This document shows, one piece after another, positions 28,171 to 37,001 of a DNA stretch of 64,000 nucleotides; position 1 is the first letter of the stretch; each line of letters begins with the position of its first letter. The notes below the pieces were generated by a model that did not search any database, was not told the DNA's origin, and saw only the letters and a list, made by a program, of their open reading frames with translations. The position numbers were made by a program, and so were the translations under genes. The stretch is from NCBI GenBank assembly GCA_963663495.1, contig OY760427.1, forward strand, positions 496,001 to 560,000, given 5' to 3'. The stretch comes from G963663495 sp963663495 (GTDB lineage Bacteria > Bacteroidota > Rhodothermia > Rhodothermales > Bin80).

Positions 28171-29034
28171 CTACGCAGTGATCGCGTTCGTGCGGGCCTC
28201 CCGGATCCAGAGCAGGATAAGGCTGAGGGCGAGGACCAGAGCGGTAAGTATGCCACCGACACGCATGGCTGACCGAGCGGTCATCACATACGAGTTGCGT
28301 GCAGGATCGTACTGGAAGCAGTAAAGGAATACGCGGTCGGAAAGCGAGCCAAGGGTTCCGCTTGCAGCCTCCACAAGGGATGCGCGCAGGTCTCGCGGGC
28401 GGGGATTGATTTCAGGGAAGTATCGCGAAACCGTGCCGCTTCCAGTCAGAATTATGATGGCGGCCGGGTGGGCATATTCTTGAATATCTTCGTCCCACCG
28501 GTATCCGAAACCCACCGCCCGGGTCACCTCGCGTATGCTCTCTTCCCGTCCCGTAAGAAAATGCCATGTCGCACCCCTGACTCTCAGCCGGTCTACATAA
28601 AGGTCTCGCTGCCTTTGGGCAATGTCGGGTGCATCATCGGGGTTTATTGATATGGTGATCATATCGTACTCTTCGCCCGGCGTCCACGGAATTTCTTTGA
28701 CGGTACGTGTAACGCCGTCCAAGAGGGCGCTGCAAAGCATGGGGCATGTGTGATACACAAACGTCAGTATGGCAGGCTTATCGCTGTCCAGGAGGTCGCC
28801 GAGGGTGACAGGTTGTCCGTGGGAGTTAGCAAACATGGCCTCAAGTGGCACTATGGCTCCGAGCTTTGGGCGCAGTCCTACACCGTCAAATGTCCGTGTA
28901 GCATGCGCCGACATTTGTGCACATGCCACCGGTGCCATGGTCAGAGAGACCAGAAGCGCGATGGCACCGAACCTATGGAGTCTGGAGGCGTCCGTCGGTA
29001 GAACCGTATTCGTCGGCAAGAAGGTCAATAGCAC
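28171..29034 (-). CDS. SCO1/SenC-type copper chaperone
   Basis: Copper delivery and thiol-reductase protein for CuA assembly. Thioredoxin-like fold with the copper motif CPMLC (in FVYHTCPMLCSALLDG) and the distal His of EYAHPAAI; a C-terminal membrane helix (VGGILTALVLALSLILLWI) anchors it. The N terminus has a signal-like helix (FGAIALLVSLTMAPVACA). The start is uncertain: GTG 29034 is proposed, overlapping the previous gene by 62 bp; the frame stays open to 29163. It lies between ACIII and caa3 genes, as expected for an assembly factor. Confidence 0.85.
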   Translation of the reverse strand: MLLTFLPTNTVLPTDASRLHRFGAIALLVSLTMAPVACAQMSAHATRTFDGVGLRPKLGAIVPLEAMFANSHGQPVTLGDLLDSDKPAILTFVYHTCPMLCSALLDGVTRTVKEIPWTPGEEYDMITISINPDDAPDIAQRQRDLYVDRLRVRGATWHFLTGREESIREVTRAVGFGYRWDEDIQEYAHPAAIIILTGSGTVSRYFPEINPRPRDLRASLVEAASGTLGSLSDRVFLYCFQYDPARNSYVMTARSAMRVGGILTALVLALSLILLWIREARTNAITA

Positions 29035-29326
29035 GTTCGACCGGAATTTGATAACGACCATCGCCAAGTGAGACATACTGTCCCGTCTGTTGCTGCGCGG
29101 CAATATTGACTCGCTGCAGCTCTGGATAAATGGCGGCTGCCGCAACCTCTCGCCGAACTTCATCCACGGAAGCCTGGAACCACAGTGTACTCGCCCATAC
29201 CAAGGCTGACAACAGTATCAGAAGGCTGATTACGAAAGCCATTACTGACCCTGCTTCTATGCCCTCACGCTGTACGAGAACCTCGTGCTTGTCAGCAAAT
29301 TGTGGCCCGCCTGCAGAAACGTCCAT
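28973..29326 (-). CDS. Small single-pass membrane protein, 117 aa
   Basis: One membrane helix (SVMAFVISLLILLSALVWASTLWF) after a short polar N terminus, then a periplasmic part ending in PVERAIDLLADEYGS. No named family recognised. The conserved-looking tail (GRYQIPVERAIDLLADE) resembles small proteins found between ACIII and oxidase genes in related bacteria. Starts 9 bp after actF, so it is in the operon. Confidence 0.6.
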   Translation of the reverse strand: MDVSAGGPQFADKHEVLVQREGIEAGSVMAFVISLLILLSALVWASTLWFQASVDEVRREVAAAAIYPELQRVNIAAQQQTGQYVSLGDGRYQIPVERAIDLLADEYGSTDGRLQTP

Positions 29327-29335
29327 GGCTATGGA

Positions 29336-30616
29336 TCAAGCGTTTTCAAATGCGAGGGATGCAGCCATGAGCCGGTCTTGCTCCGGTACCAGGCTGTGAC
29401 GCGAGAGTCGCCAACCGAAGCACCCCAGAAAGAGGCTGCCAAGGCCGAGCCAACTGGTCACATCCAGCCAGTGTATCGTGGCATGCTCTGCATGCAGTAC
29501 CGGCATCGCAAGCCAGTGATGGTCAAACCATTGCATTACAAGCAGCCAAATGGCCATTGTTGCAAGCGCCACGCGGGATCGCTTGACCGAACGGGGCAGA
29601 AGGATCACGAACGGCAGAATGAAGTGCATGAAAAGCAATACCGCACTGTGGGTTTCCCAGCCATGCTCAAGTCGATGCCGAAACCATGCCGTCTCCTCTG
29701 GAATGTTGCCATACCAGTACAGCATGTATTGACTGTAGGCGATATAGGCCCAGAACACCACGAATGCGAACATGAGTTTTCCGAGATCGTGGTAATGCTC
29801 CCCGGTAATGATTCCGCGCAGCATGCCAGCGCGCTGAAGGCCGATTCCTGTTAGAGCCATGACGCAGAATGCCGACATAAAAGCGCCAGCAAAAAAGTAG
29901 ACTCCAAAGATGGTAGAGAACCAGTGCGGGTCCAGCGACATCAGAAAGTCGTAGCTCGCAAATGCGGTGGACACCGCCAATAACGGGAGCCCCCAAGCAC
30001 TGACGCGGCGCTGCCTGGCCCCGATTTCGGGGTCACCGGTCACATCCTGCTGCAGGCTCAGCCGATACAGCTTGCCTGATACCAGTATCCAGATTGCAAA
30101 ATATGCTACCACTCGTATCAGGAAAAACGGAATATTCAGATAAGCTACCTTGCCGGCTAGGATCTCGTCAAAATGGCTGCCAGTTGGATCGGCAATCCCC
30201 GAGTCGGTCCAATGGTGATACGGGCCGTGAGGATCAAACAGGCTTACCAGAATCGGGATCGCCAGCACCGCGAGAAGCGGGAATGATGCGGCGAGCACCT
30301 CCGGAATCCGCCTGAGAACCACCACCCATGATGCCTTGGTGAGATGTTTAATCACCACGACGAACAGACTACCGAGGGCTAGCGAAAGGCAGAAGGTCCA
30401 ACCTACCAGATAAGAGAAGAAAAACTGCTCCCGTAGCCCGTCGGATACACCCATACCAATGCTTACGGCCAGAAGTGCTATCCCGACCAAGACGGGGACG
30501 AGGTAGACCATGCGCCCCATGGCAAACCGGTGCGGCTCTGCCGCAAGGGCGGCCGTCGGCTCCCACGGGTCCAGGAGCCAAGCCCGGACAGCACTTCGCT
30601 TTAACGCGTTTGCCAT
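29336..30616 (-). CDS. actF: Alternative Complex III subunit ActF
   Basis: 426-aa polytopic membrane protein of the ActC/ActF (NrfD-like) type. Multiple helices, with DPHWFSTIFGVYFFAGAFMSAFC, FVVFWAYIAYSQYMLYWYGNIPEE and HFILPFVILLPRSVKR typical of ActF. It forms the membrane core with ActC. Located 10 bp after actE in the order A-B-C-D-E-F. Confidence 0.93.
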   Translation of the reverse strand: MANALKRSAVRAWLLDPWEPTAALAAEPHRFAMGRMVYLVPVLVGIALLAVSIGMGVSDGLREQFFFSYLVGWTFCLSLALGSLFVVVIKHLTKASWVVVLRRIPEVLAASFPLLAVLAIPILVSLFDPHGPYHHWTDSGIADPTGSHFDEILAGKVAYLNIPFFLIRVVAYFAIWILVSGKLYRLSLQQDVTGDPEIGARQRRVSAWGLPLLAVSTAFASYDFLMSLDPHWFSTIFGVYFFAGAFMSAFCVMALTGIGLQRAGMLRGIITGEHYHDLGKLMFAFVVFWAYIAYSQYMLYWYGNIPEETAWFRHRLEHGWETHSAVLLFMHFILPFVILLPRSVKRSRVALATMAIWLLVMQWFDHHWLAMPVLHAEHATIHWLDVTSWLGLGSLFLGCFGWRLSRHSLVPEQDRLMAASLAFENA

Positions 30617-30626
30617 AGGTCTCTGG

Positions 30627-31226
30627 TCAGGGCGTTAGCGTGGTAAGAATGTCGTCAGGAATGTCAGATGCCGTGGCGTTCTGGCTGCGCTGGAGCGCGC
30701 GTATGTAGGCTACAATTGCCCAACGGTCTGTGACAGGCACCTGATGTCCGTAACCTGGCATGGTGCGGACACCGTTGGCAATCACATCGTACAGGTAACC
30801 GTCCTCTACGCCGCGAAGCCTGGCGTCATGGTAGCTGAACGGTGCAAAACCGTAGCCGCCCATCATGACAATGCCTTGGCCATCGCCTGCGTCTCCGTGG
30901 CAAACGGCGCAGAATATGTCATATCGATCCTGGCCTCGCAATGCCAGCTGGCGCGTGTACTCCATCGGCATACGGGCCACATATGAGCCAGTACCGCCAC
31001 GTCCCTGATAATATTCGGTATCGGCCTTCAGCATTCCGCGGGCAATGGTACCGGGCACGGGGGGGCGCATGGTGCGATTATCGGCGAAAAAGGGGCTTTC
31101 CTCCTGCGCGTCGTAGCGCTCCATGTCATCCATGTTAGGATTGATGTGGATCGGTGACATATCCGTAACACGACCCCGACAACCAGCGAGAACTCCCGCC
31201 AGCACCAGTATCAATACCCGCGTCAT
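30627..31226 (-). CDS. actE: Alternative Complex III subunit ActE, mono-heme cytochrome c lipoprotein
   Basis: 199 aa. N-terminal lipoprotein signal (VLILVLAGVLAGC), then a cytochrome c domain with CAVCH in RYDIFCAVCHGDAGDGQG and an axial Met candidate in VRTMPGYGHQV. The N-terminal region (MSPIHINPNMDDMERYDAQEESPFFADNRTMR spans it) carries the ActE signature of Asn/Pro-rich residues near HINPNMD. Overlaps actD by ATGA. Transfers electrons at the periplasmic side. Confidence 0.92.
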   Translation of the reverse strand: MTRVLILVLAGVLAGCRGRVTDMSPIHINPNMDDMERYDAQEESPFFADNRTMRPPVPGTIARGMLKADTEYYQGRGGTGSYVARMPMEYTRQLALRGQDRYDIFCAVCHGDAGDGQGIVMMGGYGFAPFSYHDARLRGVEDGYLYDVIANGVRTMPGYGHQVPVTDRWAIVAYIRALQRSQNATASDIPDDILTTLTP

Positions 31227-31837
31227 GGCGCCTCCCGGATATTTGCGTACCCGCGATCGTGCAGCGATTCAATGTTCAGCGCACCGATATCGCGCAGCAT
31301 TTGAGCGGTGCCCGCAGAATCGAACTTGGTGTCGCTAGCAGCTATATGCAAAAAGAATGCGTCGTCGGAGGCACGCTCAAAATTCTGCGAATAAAAGATG
31401 GGATTGTAAGGTCGGGGTAGCCCATTAAGCAACAACATGCCCCCAACCGCAGACAGCGCCGCGAAGAGCACGGTCAACTCAAACATGATGGGAATGGAGG
31501 GCTCAATGGCAAAGAAGGGTTTCCCGCTGATGTTGATCGGATAATCAACAGCTGATGTCCACCACTGCAACCATGTAGCTAGCCCTAGTCCGAACGCGCC
31601 GCCCGCGAGGGTAAAGTAGCCCACTTTCGAATTTCCCAGCCCCATGGCCTTATCCATACCGTGAACGGGGAAGGGTGAGTGCGTGTCAAAATGACGGTAC
31701 CCTGCTTCATGTACGGCCCGAGCGGCAGTCAGAAGAGTTCCCGGGTTGGAAAATTCTGCCAAGATCCCGTACGAACGATCTTCCCGGGCTTCATAAATGC
31801 CCATGGAGGTTCTTATGCGTTGCACGAGCTCCATCAC
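31223..31837 (-). CDS. actD: Alternative Complex III subunit ActD
   Basis: 204-aa DUF3341-type protein: soluble N-terminal domain (GILAEFSNPGTLLTAARAVHEAGYRHFDTHSPFPVHGMDKAMGL in two parts), then two membrane helices (GYFTLAGGAFGLGLATWLQ and IMFELTVLFAALSAVGGMLL) with YPINISGKPFF between them, a strong ActD feature. ATGA overlaps on both sides. Confidence 0.93.
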   Translation of the reverse strand: MMELVQRIRTSMGIYEAREDRSYGILAEFSNPGTLLTAARAVHEAGYRHFDTHSPFPVHGMDKAMGLGNSKVGYFTLAGGAFGLGLATWLQWWTSAVDYPINISGKPFFAIEPSIPIMFELTVLFAALSAVGGMLLLNGLPRPYNPIFYSQNFERASDDAFFLHIAASDTKFDSAGTAQMLRDIGALNIESLHDRGYANIREAP

Positions 31838-33204
31838 GCCGATTTGTCGTAGAAATGCGGATCCGATTCCGGAAGGACCATCTTAACCTCAGCCATGGCT
31901 ACCATTGGCAGGAAGCGAAGGAATAGCAGGAACAACGTCAGGAATAACCCGAAAGAGCCCGCCAATGTGAGCATATCTACTATTGTGGGGTTAAAGTAAT
32001 CCCAACTTGAGGGCAGAAAATCCCGGTGCAGACTAGTAACGGTGATGACAAATCGCTCAAACCACATCCCGATGTTAACGATGATGGATGTAACAAACAG
32101 GAACGGTATGCTGCGCCTTAGTCGCTTTATCCAGAAGAACTGAGGGAATAGCAGGTTGCAGGACATCATGATCCAGTACGCCCATGCGTACGGACCAGTC
32201 GAACGGTTCAGGAAGGCGTATTGCTCGTACTCCACCTGTGAATACCAGGCGATAAAGTACTCCGTGATGTAGGCGAACCCCACCATCGTTCCCGTCACCA
32301 GAATAATGATGGCCATCTTTTCCAGATGGTCCAGCGTGATAATGTTGCGAATGCCGTACACCCCCCGGGCAATTATCAGGAGGGTCATCACCATGGCAAA
32401 GCCTGAAAAAATGGCGCCGGCAACAAAGTAGGGCGGAAAAATAGTCGTGTGCCATCCAGGCACAATGGACACCGCAAAGTCAAACGACACCACGGAGTGT
32501 ACGGAAAGCACCAACGGTGTCGCCAAGGCCGCAAGAAGCAGATAAGCTTTTTCGTAGTTGCGCCAATGGCGGTTTGCTCCGGTCCAGCCCAAGGCCAAGA
32601 ACGCCATCAGACGGCGACGAAGCGGGGTGCGAGCGCGGTCCCTCAGCGTACCAAGGTCAGGAATCAGGCCTACGTACCAGAAGACCAGCGAGACAGTGAA
32701 GTATACGCTGACGGCGAACACATCCCACAGCAGGGGGCTCTTGAATTGCGGCCACATCTCCATCTGATTGGGGATGGGCAGCGTCCAATAGATCACCCAG
32801 ACCCGCCCCACGTGGATGGTCGGGAATAGAAGCGCGCAGATGACAGCAAACAGGGTCATGGCCTCCGCAGATCGGTTGATAGCGGTGCGCCACTGCTGTC
32901 GAAAGAGGAACAGGATAGCAGAAATTAGTGTCCCTGCGTGCCCAATACCTACCCAGAATACGAAGTTAACGATAGGCCAGCCCCATCCCACCGGGTTGTT
33001 GTTGCCCCACACACCAATGCCATTCCAGAACAGGTACGCTATCATGGCCAGAAGCATGACCAGGAGCGTGGAGCTCACGGCGAATACCAGGTACCACATG
33101 GCCGGAGGCCGTTTCTCGGTGTGGTACGACACCAACTGTGTGATGTCACGGAACCCCAAGTTACCGGTTACCAGCGGCGGCGTATGCTCGTGAGCCGTTG
33201 CCAT
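31834..33204 (-). CDS. actC: Alternative Complex III quinol-binding subunit ActC
   Basis: 456-aa NrfD/PsrC-like polytopic protein. Family stretches: NPVGWGWPIVNFVFWVGIGH, LFPTIHVGRVWVIYWTLPIP, DFAVSIVPGWHTTIFPPYFV, YITEYFIAWYSQVEYE and WFERFVITVTSLHRDFLP. In characterised ACIII this subunit binds the quinol and contacts the terminal Fe-S cluster of ActB. It starts 3 bp after actB. Confidence 0.95.
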   Translation of the reverse strand: MATAHEHTPPLVTGNLGFRDITQLVSYHTEKRPPAMWYLVFAVSSTLLVMLLAMIAYLFWNGIGVWGNNNPVGWGWPIVNFVFWVGIGHAGTLISAILFLFRQQWRTAINRSAEAMTLFAVICALLFPTIHVGRVWVIYWTLPIPNQMEMWPQFKSPLLWDVFAVSVYFTVSLVFWYVGLIPDLGTLRDRARTPLRRRLMAFLALGWTGANRHWRNYEKAYLLLAALATPLVLSVHSVVSFDFAVSIVPGWHTTIFPPYFVAGAIFSGFAMVMTLLIIARGVYGIRNIITLDHLEKMAIIILVTGTMVGFAYITEYFIAWYSQVEYEQYAFLNRSTGPYAWAYWIMMSCNLLFPQFFWIKRLRRSIPFLFVTSIIVNIGMWFERFVITVTSLHRDFLPSSWDYFNPTIVDMLTLAGSFGLFLTLFLLFLRFLPMVAMAEVKMVLPESDPHFYDKSA

Positions 33205-33207
33205 GAG

Positions 33208-36200
33208 CTAGGAAATTGATGCGTTAGGGTTGCGTATGCGCGCCAAGTAGGCGACGCGCGGCTTCACGGCCAATTCCGCGAGCATGGTGTATGCGCGAGG
33301 ATCCCTTCGTTGTCGGGACACATCGCTCTCGCGATCATTGAGGTCGCCGAACGTGATCGCATCGGTCGGGCATGCCTGCTGGCATGCTGTACGGACTTCA
33401 TTACGTGCTAAGTCGCGATCTTCCAGTCGCGAGGTGCGCTGCGCGGAGCGAATACGCTGGACACAAAAGGAGCACTTCTCCATTACTCCGCGAGAGCGCA
33501 CCGTTACCTGCGGGTTCTGCGCCATCTGTACTGTTTCCGGAATCGTCTTGGCCCAGTTGAAATAGTTGAATCGGCGCACCTTGTACGGACAATTGTTGGC
33601 ACAGTACCGTGTCCCGATGCACCGGTTGTAGATCATCTGATTGGTGCCATCCGGGCTGTGTACGGTAGCGGCTACAGGGCATACTGCTTCGCAGGGGGCA
33701 TTTTCACAGTGTTGGCACGGGACGGGCTGGAGCACCATTTCCGGGTCGTCCGTCAAATCCGTTCCGGTACGGCTAACGAAGTAGCGATCCAGACGCAGCC
33801 AATGCAGCTCACGGCCGTTGCCGACCTCTTCCTTGCCGACTACCTGGATGTTGTTTTCTGCCTGGCATGCCAGCACGCATGTACCGCAGCCTGTGCAGGT
33901 ATTAAGGTCAATGACCATTCCCCACTGGTTGCGGTAGTAATTGCTATCGCGCATTACCGGGGAATCTGCCGGATGGCTATTCTCCCACAGCGCCGGGTAG
34001 TTCTGAAAATCCGTTTTGTGGTCTGATCCGGGTGTGGGAGCTTCTTCCTCTAATGCAAAGTGCGGGTTATCCCGGTATTCCTCCAACGTTCCTAGGCGCA
34101 GAAGGGGCCGGGCTTCAATGTCAAGCACGCCGTGATCCTGCGTTGTAACAATGCGGTAGTCGCGGCCCGACGGAGCAACTTTTATGTCGGTACTGATTGC
34201 GCGCGCTGCGACATCACGCAGGACCGCTACGTTCTGGCCTACGCCATTAGCGAGGGCTCCCCGGGCATATATGTCGGTCTTATCATCGGTGTCCCAGACC
34301 GGAGTACGGCGTTCCGGACGTACGTTATCAATTTCGCGCCCGTAGCCCAATGTCACCGTAATAGAGTTATCTGCATGTCCGGGTACGATCCAGACTGGCA
34401 GTTCGATGCTGCGCCCGGATCTGCTAAGCGTCAATATGTCCGCATTGTACCGTCCCTTGGAATACTTGGCCCGAACGCCGAGTACCTCGGCTGTCGCAGG
34501 GCTCATTGCGGCAACATTGTCCCAAACAATCTTGGTCACCGGATCCGGGAGTTCCTGGCACCAGGCGTTGTTGGCAAAGCTCCCGTCCAGCACGGTGGGG
34601 TCAAGCCGGAAGACTACCTCAATGCCGGCGTCAGCCGATAAACTGACATCGGGCAAGGTAGCGTCGGTGACAGCCACCGACGGGTATGCGGTACCGTCCA
34701 CGAAGCCATCATGCAGCGCCTGGCGCCAGCCAGCCTCAAAGGGCTCGGGCAACACGCCCCTCAGCGCGTCACGTACCAGTTCATAGGCGTTTTGCGTGTT
34801 CCTGGTTGCCAGGACGGCAAGCACTTCAATCTCACTGCGGGCATTCTCGTGGAGCGGTGCGACGAGCGGCTGGACGATCGCCAAGGTGCCGTCATACGCG
34901 CGGCTATCCCCCCAGGCTTCAAGAAAATGCGTAGCGGGAATGTGCCAAGTGGCAAGGCGCGCTGTTTCATTCCGGTGCATATCAACATGTACCGACAGCG
35001 GGACAGAAGCGAGCGCCCCGGCAAAGTCAAGCTCCGTAGGGGCATCATACGCGGGGTTGACACCCAGCATCATCACTGCATCAATCTCTCCCGCACGCAT
35101 GCGCTCGGTCAGGGACGATACTGCTTCGTGCTGGGCAGCCTGTTGCTCTTCCCCGGTATCAAGAAGTTGTACGGTGTCGCCAATACTGCCAAGGTGAGCA
35201 TTTATGACGGCGCACAGGGCATGTACCTCCGCCGGCTGAGACTCGCCGGCAAGGACTATGCCTTTGGAACCTGCCTGACGCAGGTCGTCTGCTACGGTCT
35301 GAATAAAAACATCGCTTGCAGTGGCGCCTGCGGACCTTGGGCCTGCACCGAGCCTTCCTGCCAAATCTGCAGCTAGGGCGCCAATATCCGATGCCCGAAT
35401 CCGCATCCTATGGTCAGCCATTCCGCCAGTGATGCTGTAGGTGCTTTCGGCTACATAAAGGCGGCCCATCGCGTCTACGCTGCGGTTCTGCGCAAAAGCC
35501 TGCGCGGCGTGCGCAAAATTGTGGCTCGTAGGGCCAAGAAAATCGGCGTCCAGGCTCACGACGACCTTTGCACCGGAAAAATCATATACGGGTCGGAGTG
35601 GCTGCCCGAACGCGGTCTGGATTCCCAGGGTACACGTATCGTCGCCTTCCGACCGGTAGGTCACCCAGTCTACTGCAGCGAAGCGGTCAGCAAGTTGTGC
35701 TCGGAGTCGGGCCAGGGTTACCGAAGAGTTTGGGGCAGCGAGCACAGCGAGGTGCCGACTGCCGTCGCCCAACTGTGCGCAGGTTTCTGTAAAATCTTCC
35801 CAGGCGGCCGGCTGACCTCGCTGGAGGATGGTCCGTGAACGATCAGGATCGTATAGGGACAGTAACGCAGCCTGTTCAAAGGGGCTCGTGGCGCCGGTGC
35901 TTGCCGGGTGCAGCGCGTTGCCCTCAATCTTTGTCGGACGCCCGTCGCTGCTCTTGACCAGGATGGGACGAGCCGCACCCCGAAAAGGCATGGATGTAGC
36001 ATAATGCAGCGGGATACCGGGGATCATGTCCTCGGGTTGTCGGGCAAACGGTAACACTTTTTGCACCGGGCGCCTGCAGGCCACAAGCCCGGCCATTGCC
36101 ATGGAGGCCCCCATCACCTGCATGAACTGGCGCCGCGAAGGTGGGTCGGCAGCAGGTATTACCTCTTCCCCCATACGTTCGGCGAACGCAGCATCCTCAT

Positions 36201-36270
36201 GCAGCTGTGGCAGACTTCTCCACTGCTTCATGCTTTGCTGCGGTTTTTCCAAGAGGGGGAGCGTGATCAT
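33208..36270 (-). CDS. actB: Alternative Complex III subunit ActB, molybdopterin-oxidoreductase-like with Fe-S clusters
   Basis: 1020 aa from ATG 36270, seven bases after actA's stop. The twin-arginine motif SRRQFMQ and the lipobox-like LVAC (in MAMAGLVACRRP) mark a Tat-exported, possibly lipid-anchored protein. The large first domain (about 60-700) has the molybdopterin-enzyme fold but ActB proteins lack the cofactor. The C-terminal ferredoxin-like domain carries four cysteine clusters: CTGCGTCVLACQ, CQHCENAPCEAVCP, CIGTRYCANNCP, and CSFC with CQQACP, for three 4Fe-4S and one 3Fe-4S cluster as in ACIII. Confidence 0.95.
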   Translation of the reverse strand: MITLPLLEKPQQSMKQWRSLPQLHEDAAFAERMGEEVIPAADPPSRRQFMQVMGASMAMAGLVACRRPVQKVLPFARQPEDMIPGIPLHYATSMPFRGAARPILVKSSDGRPTKIEGNALHPASTGATSPFEQAALLSLYDPDRSRTILQRGQPAAWEDFTETCAQLGDGSRHLAVLAAPNSSVTLARLRAQLADRFAAVDWVTYRSEGDDTCTLGIQTAFGQPLRPVYDFSGAKVVVSLDADFLGPTSHNFAHAAQAFAQNRSVDAMGRLYVAESTYSITGGMADHRMRIRASDIGALAADLAGRLGAGPRSAGATASDVFIQTVADDLRQAGSKGIVLAGESQPAEVHALCAVINAHLGSIGDTVQLLDTGEEQQAAQHEAVSSLTERMRAGEIDAVMMLGVNPAYDAPTELDFAGALASVPLSVHVDMHRNETARLATWHIPATHFLEAWGDSRAYDGTLAIVQPLVAPLHENARSEIEVLAVLATRNTQNAYELVRDALRGVLPEPFEAGWRQALHDGFVDGTAYPSVAVTDATLPDVSLSADAGIEVVFRLDPTVLDGSFANNAWCQELPDPVTKIVWDNVAAMSPATAEVLGVRAKYSKGRYNADILTLSRSGRSIELPVWIVPGHADNSITVTLGYGREIDNVRPERRTPVWDTDDKTDIYARGALANGVGQNVAVLRDVAARAISTDIKVAPSGRDYRIVTTQDHGVLDIEARPLLRLGTLEEYRDNPHFALEEEAPTPGSDHKTDFQNYPALWENSHPADSPVMRDSNYYRNQWGMVIDLNTCTGCGTCVLACQAENNIQVVGKEEVGNGRELHWLRLDRYFVSRTGTDLTDDPEMVLQPVPCQHCENAPCEAVCPVAATVHSPDGTNQMIYNRCIGTRYCANNCPYKVRRFNYFNWAKTIPETVQMAQNPQVTVRSRGVMEKCSFCVQRIRSAQRTSRLEDRDLARNEVRTACQQACPTDAITFGDLNDRESDVSRQRRDPRAYTMLAELAVKPRVAYLARIRNPNASIS

Positions 36271-36277
36271 AAAGCGC

Positions 36278-36925
36278 CTAATAGTGGCATGCACTGCATG
36301 TGGTCGGAGGAAGGATGCGCTCTTCCGCTATACGGTCCATGTTTCGGGACACATAGTCGCTCGTATGCATGAACCCCATGGTTGTGACCTCTGACACAGG
36401 GCGCAGATACTGCTCGGGTTCGCGGTGGCATTCAAGGCACCATCCCATGGACAATGGTTCTTCCTGGCGCACTACCTCCATCTGATCAACGCGGCCGTGA
36501 CAGGTTTCACAGCCTACCCCAACGCTCACATGGGCGGCGTGGCTGAACCGTACGTAGTCAGGCAGGCTATGCACCTTGACCCAGGGCACGGACTCACCGG
36601 AGGACCAGCTCTCGTGTACGGGCATCAGGTCTATGGACTGCGTCAACACGGTGCCGTGGCAGTTCATGCAGGTTTGAGTGGGCGGAATGTTGGAAATGTC
36701 GGCCACCTCCACCGCGCTGTGGCAGTAGCGGCAGTCCATTCCCAGCTGATCCACGTGCAGCCGGTGGCTGTAGGGCACAGGCTGTTCGGGCGCATACCCA
36801 ACATCGGTATACTCTGGAGAAAAGTAGTACCATACAAACGCAACGCTGACTAATCCGCCGAGGAGGACGCCGATCAGCGAAAAATGCGGTAACGTGTTGG
36901 CTTTCCGAGGAAAAACCTGGGACAT
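36278..36925 (-). CDS. actA: Alternative Complex III subunit ActA, pentaheme cytochrome c
   Basis: 215 aa with one N-terminal membrane anchor (FSLIGVLLGGLVSVAFVWYYF) and five heme sites: CRYCH, CMNCH, CETCH, CLECH and CSACH. Five hemes and a single anchor are the ActA pattern. It is the first gene of a leftward operon reaching to 24.2 kb. The 76-bp gap to the MATE gene upstream is the likely place for its promoter, though no clear motif is visible. Confidence 0.95.
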   Translation of the reverse strand: MSQVFPRKANTLPHFSLIGVLLGGLVSVAFVWYYFSPEYTDVGYAPEQPVPYSHRLHVDQLGMDCRYCHSAVEVADISNIPPTQTCMNCHGTVLTQSIDLMPVHESWSSGESVPWVKVHSLPDYVRFSHAAHVSVGVGCETCHGRVDQMEVVRQEEPLSMGWCLECHREPEQYLRPVSEVTTMGFMHTSDYVSRNMDRIAEERILPPTTCSACHY

Positions 36926-37001
36926 GGTGCGCCTTGAGTGAATCCGCCAAAGTACTACATGCGTTGTTTAGGATGCGCACATTTACAAGTCGGAAAGGTG
37001 C

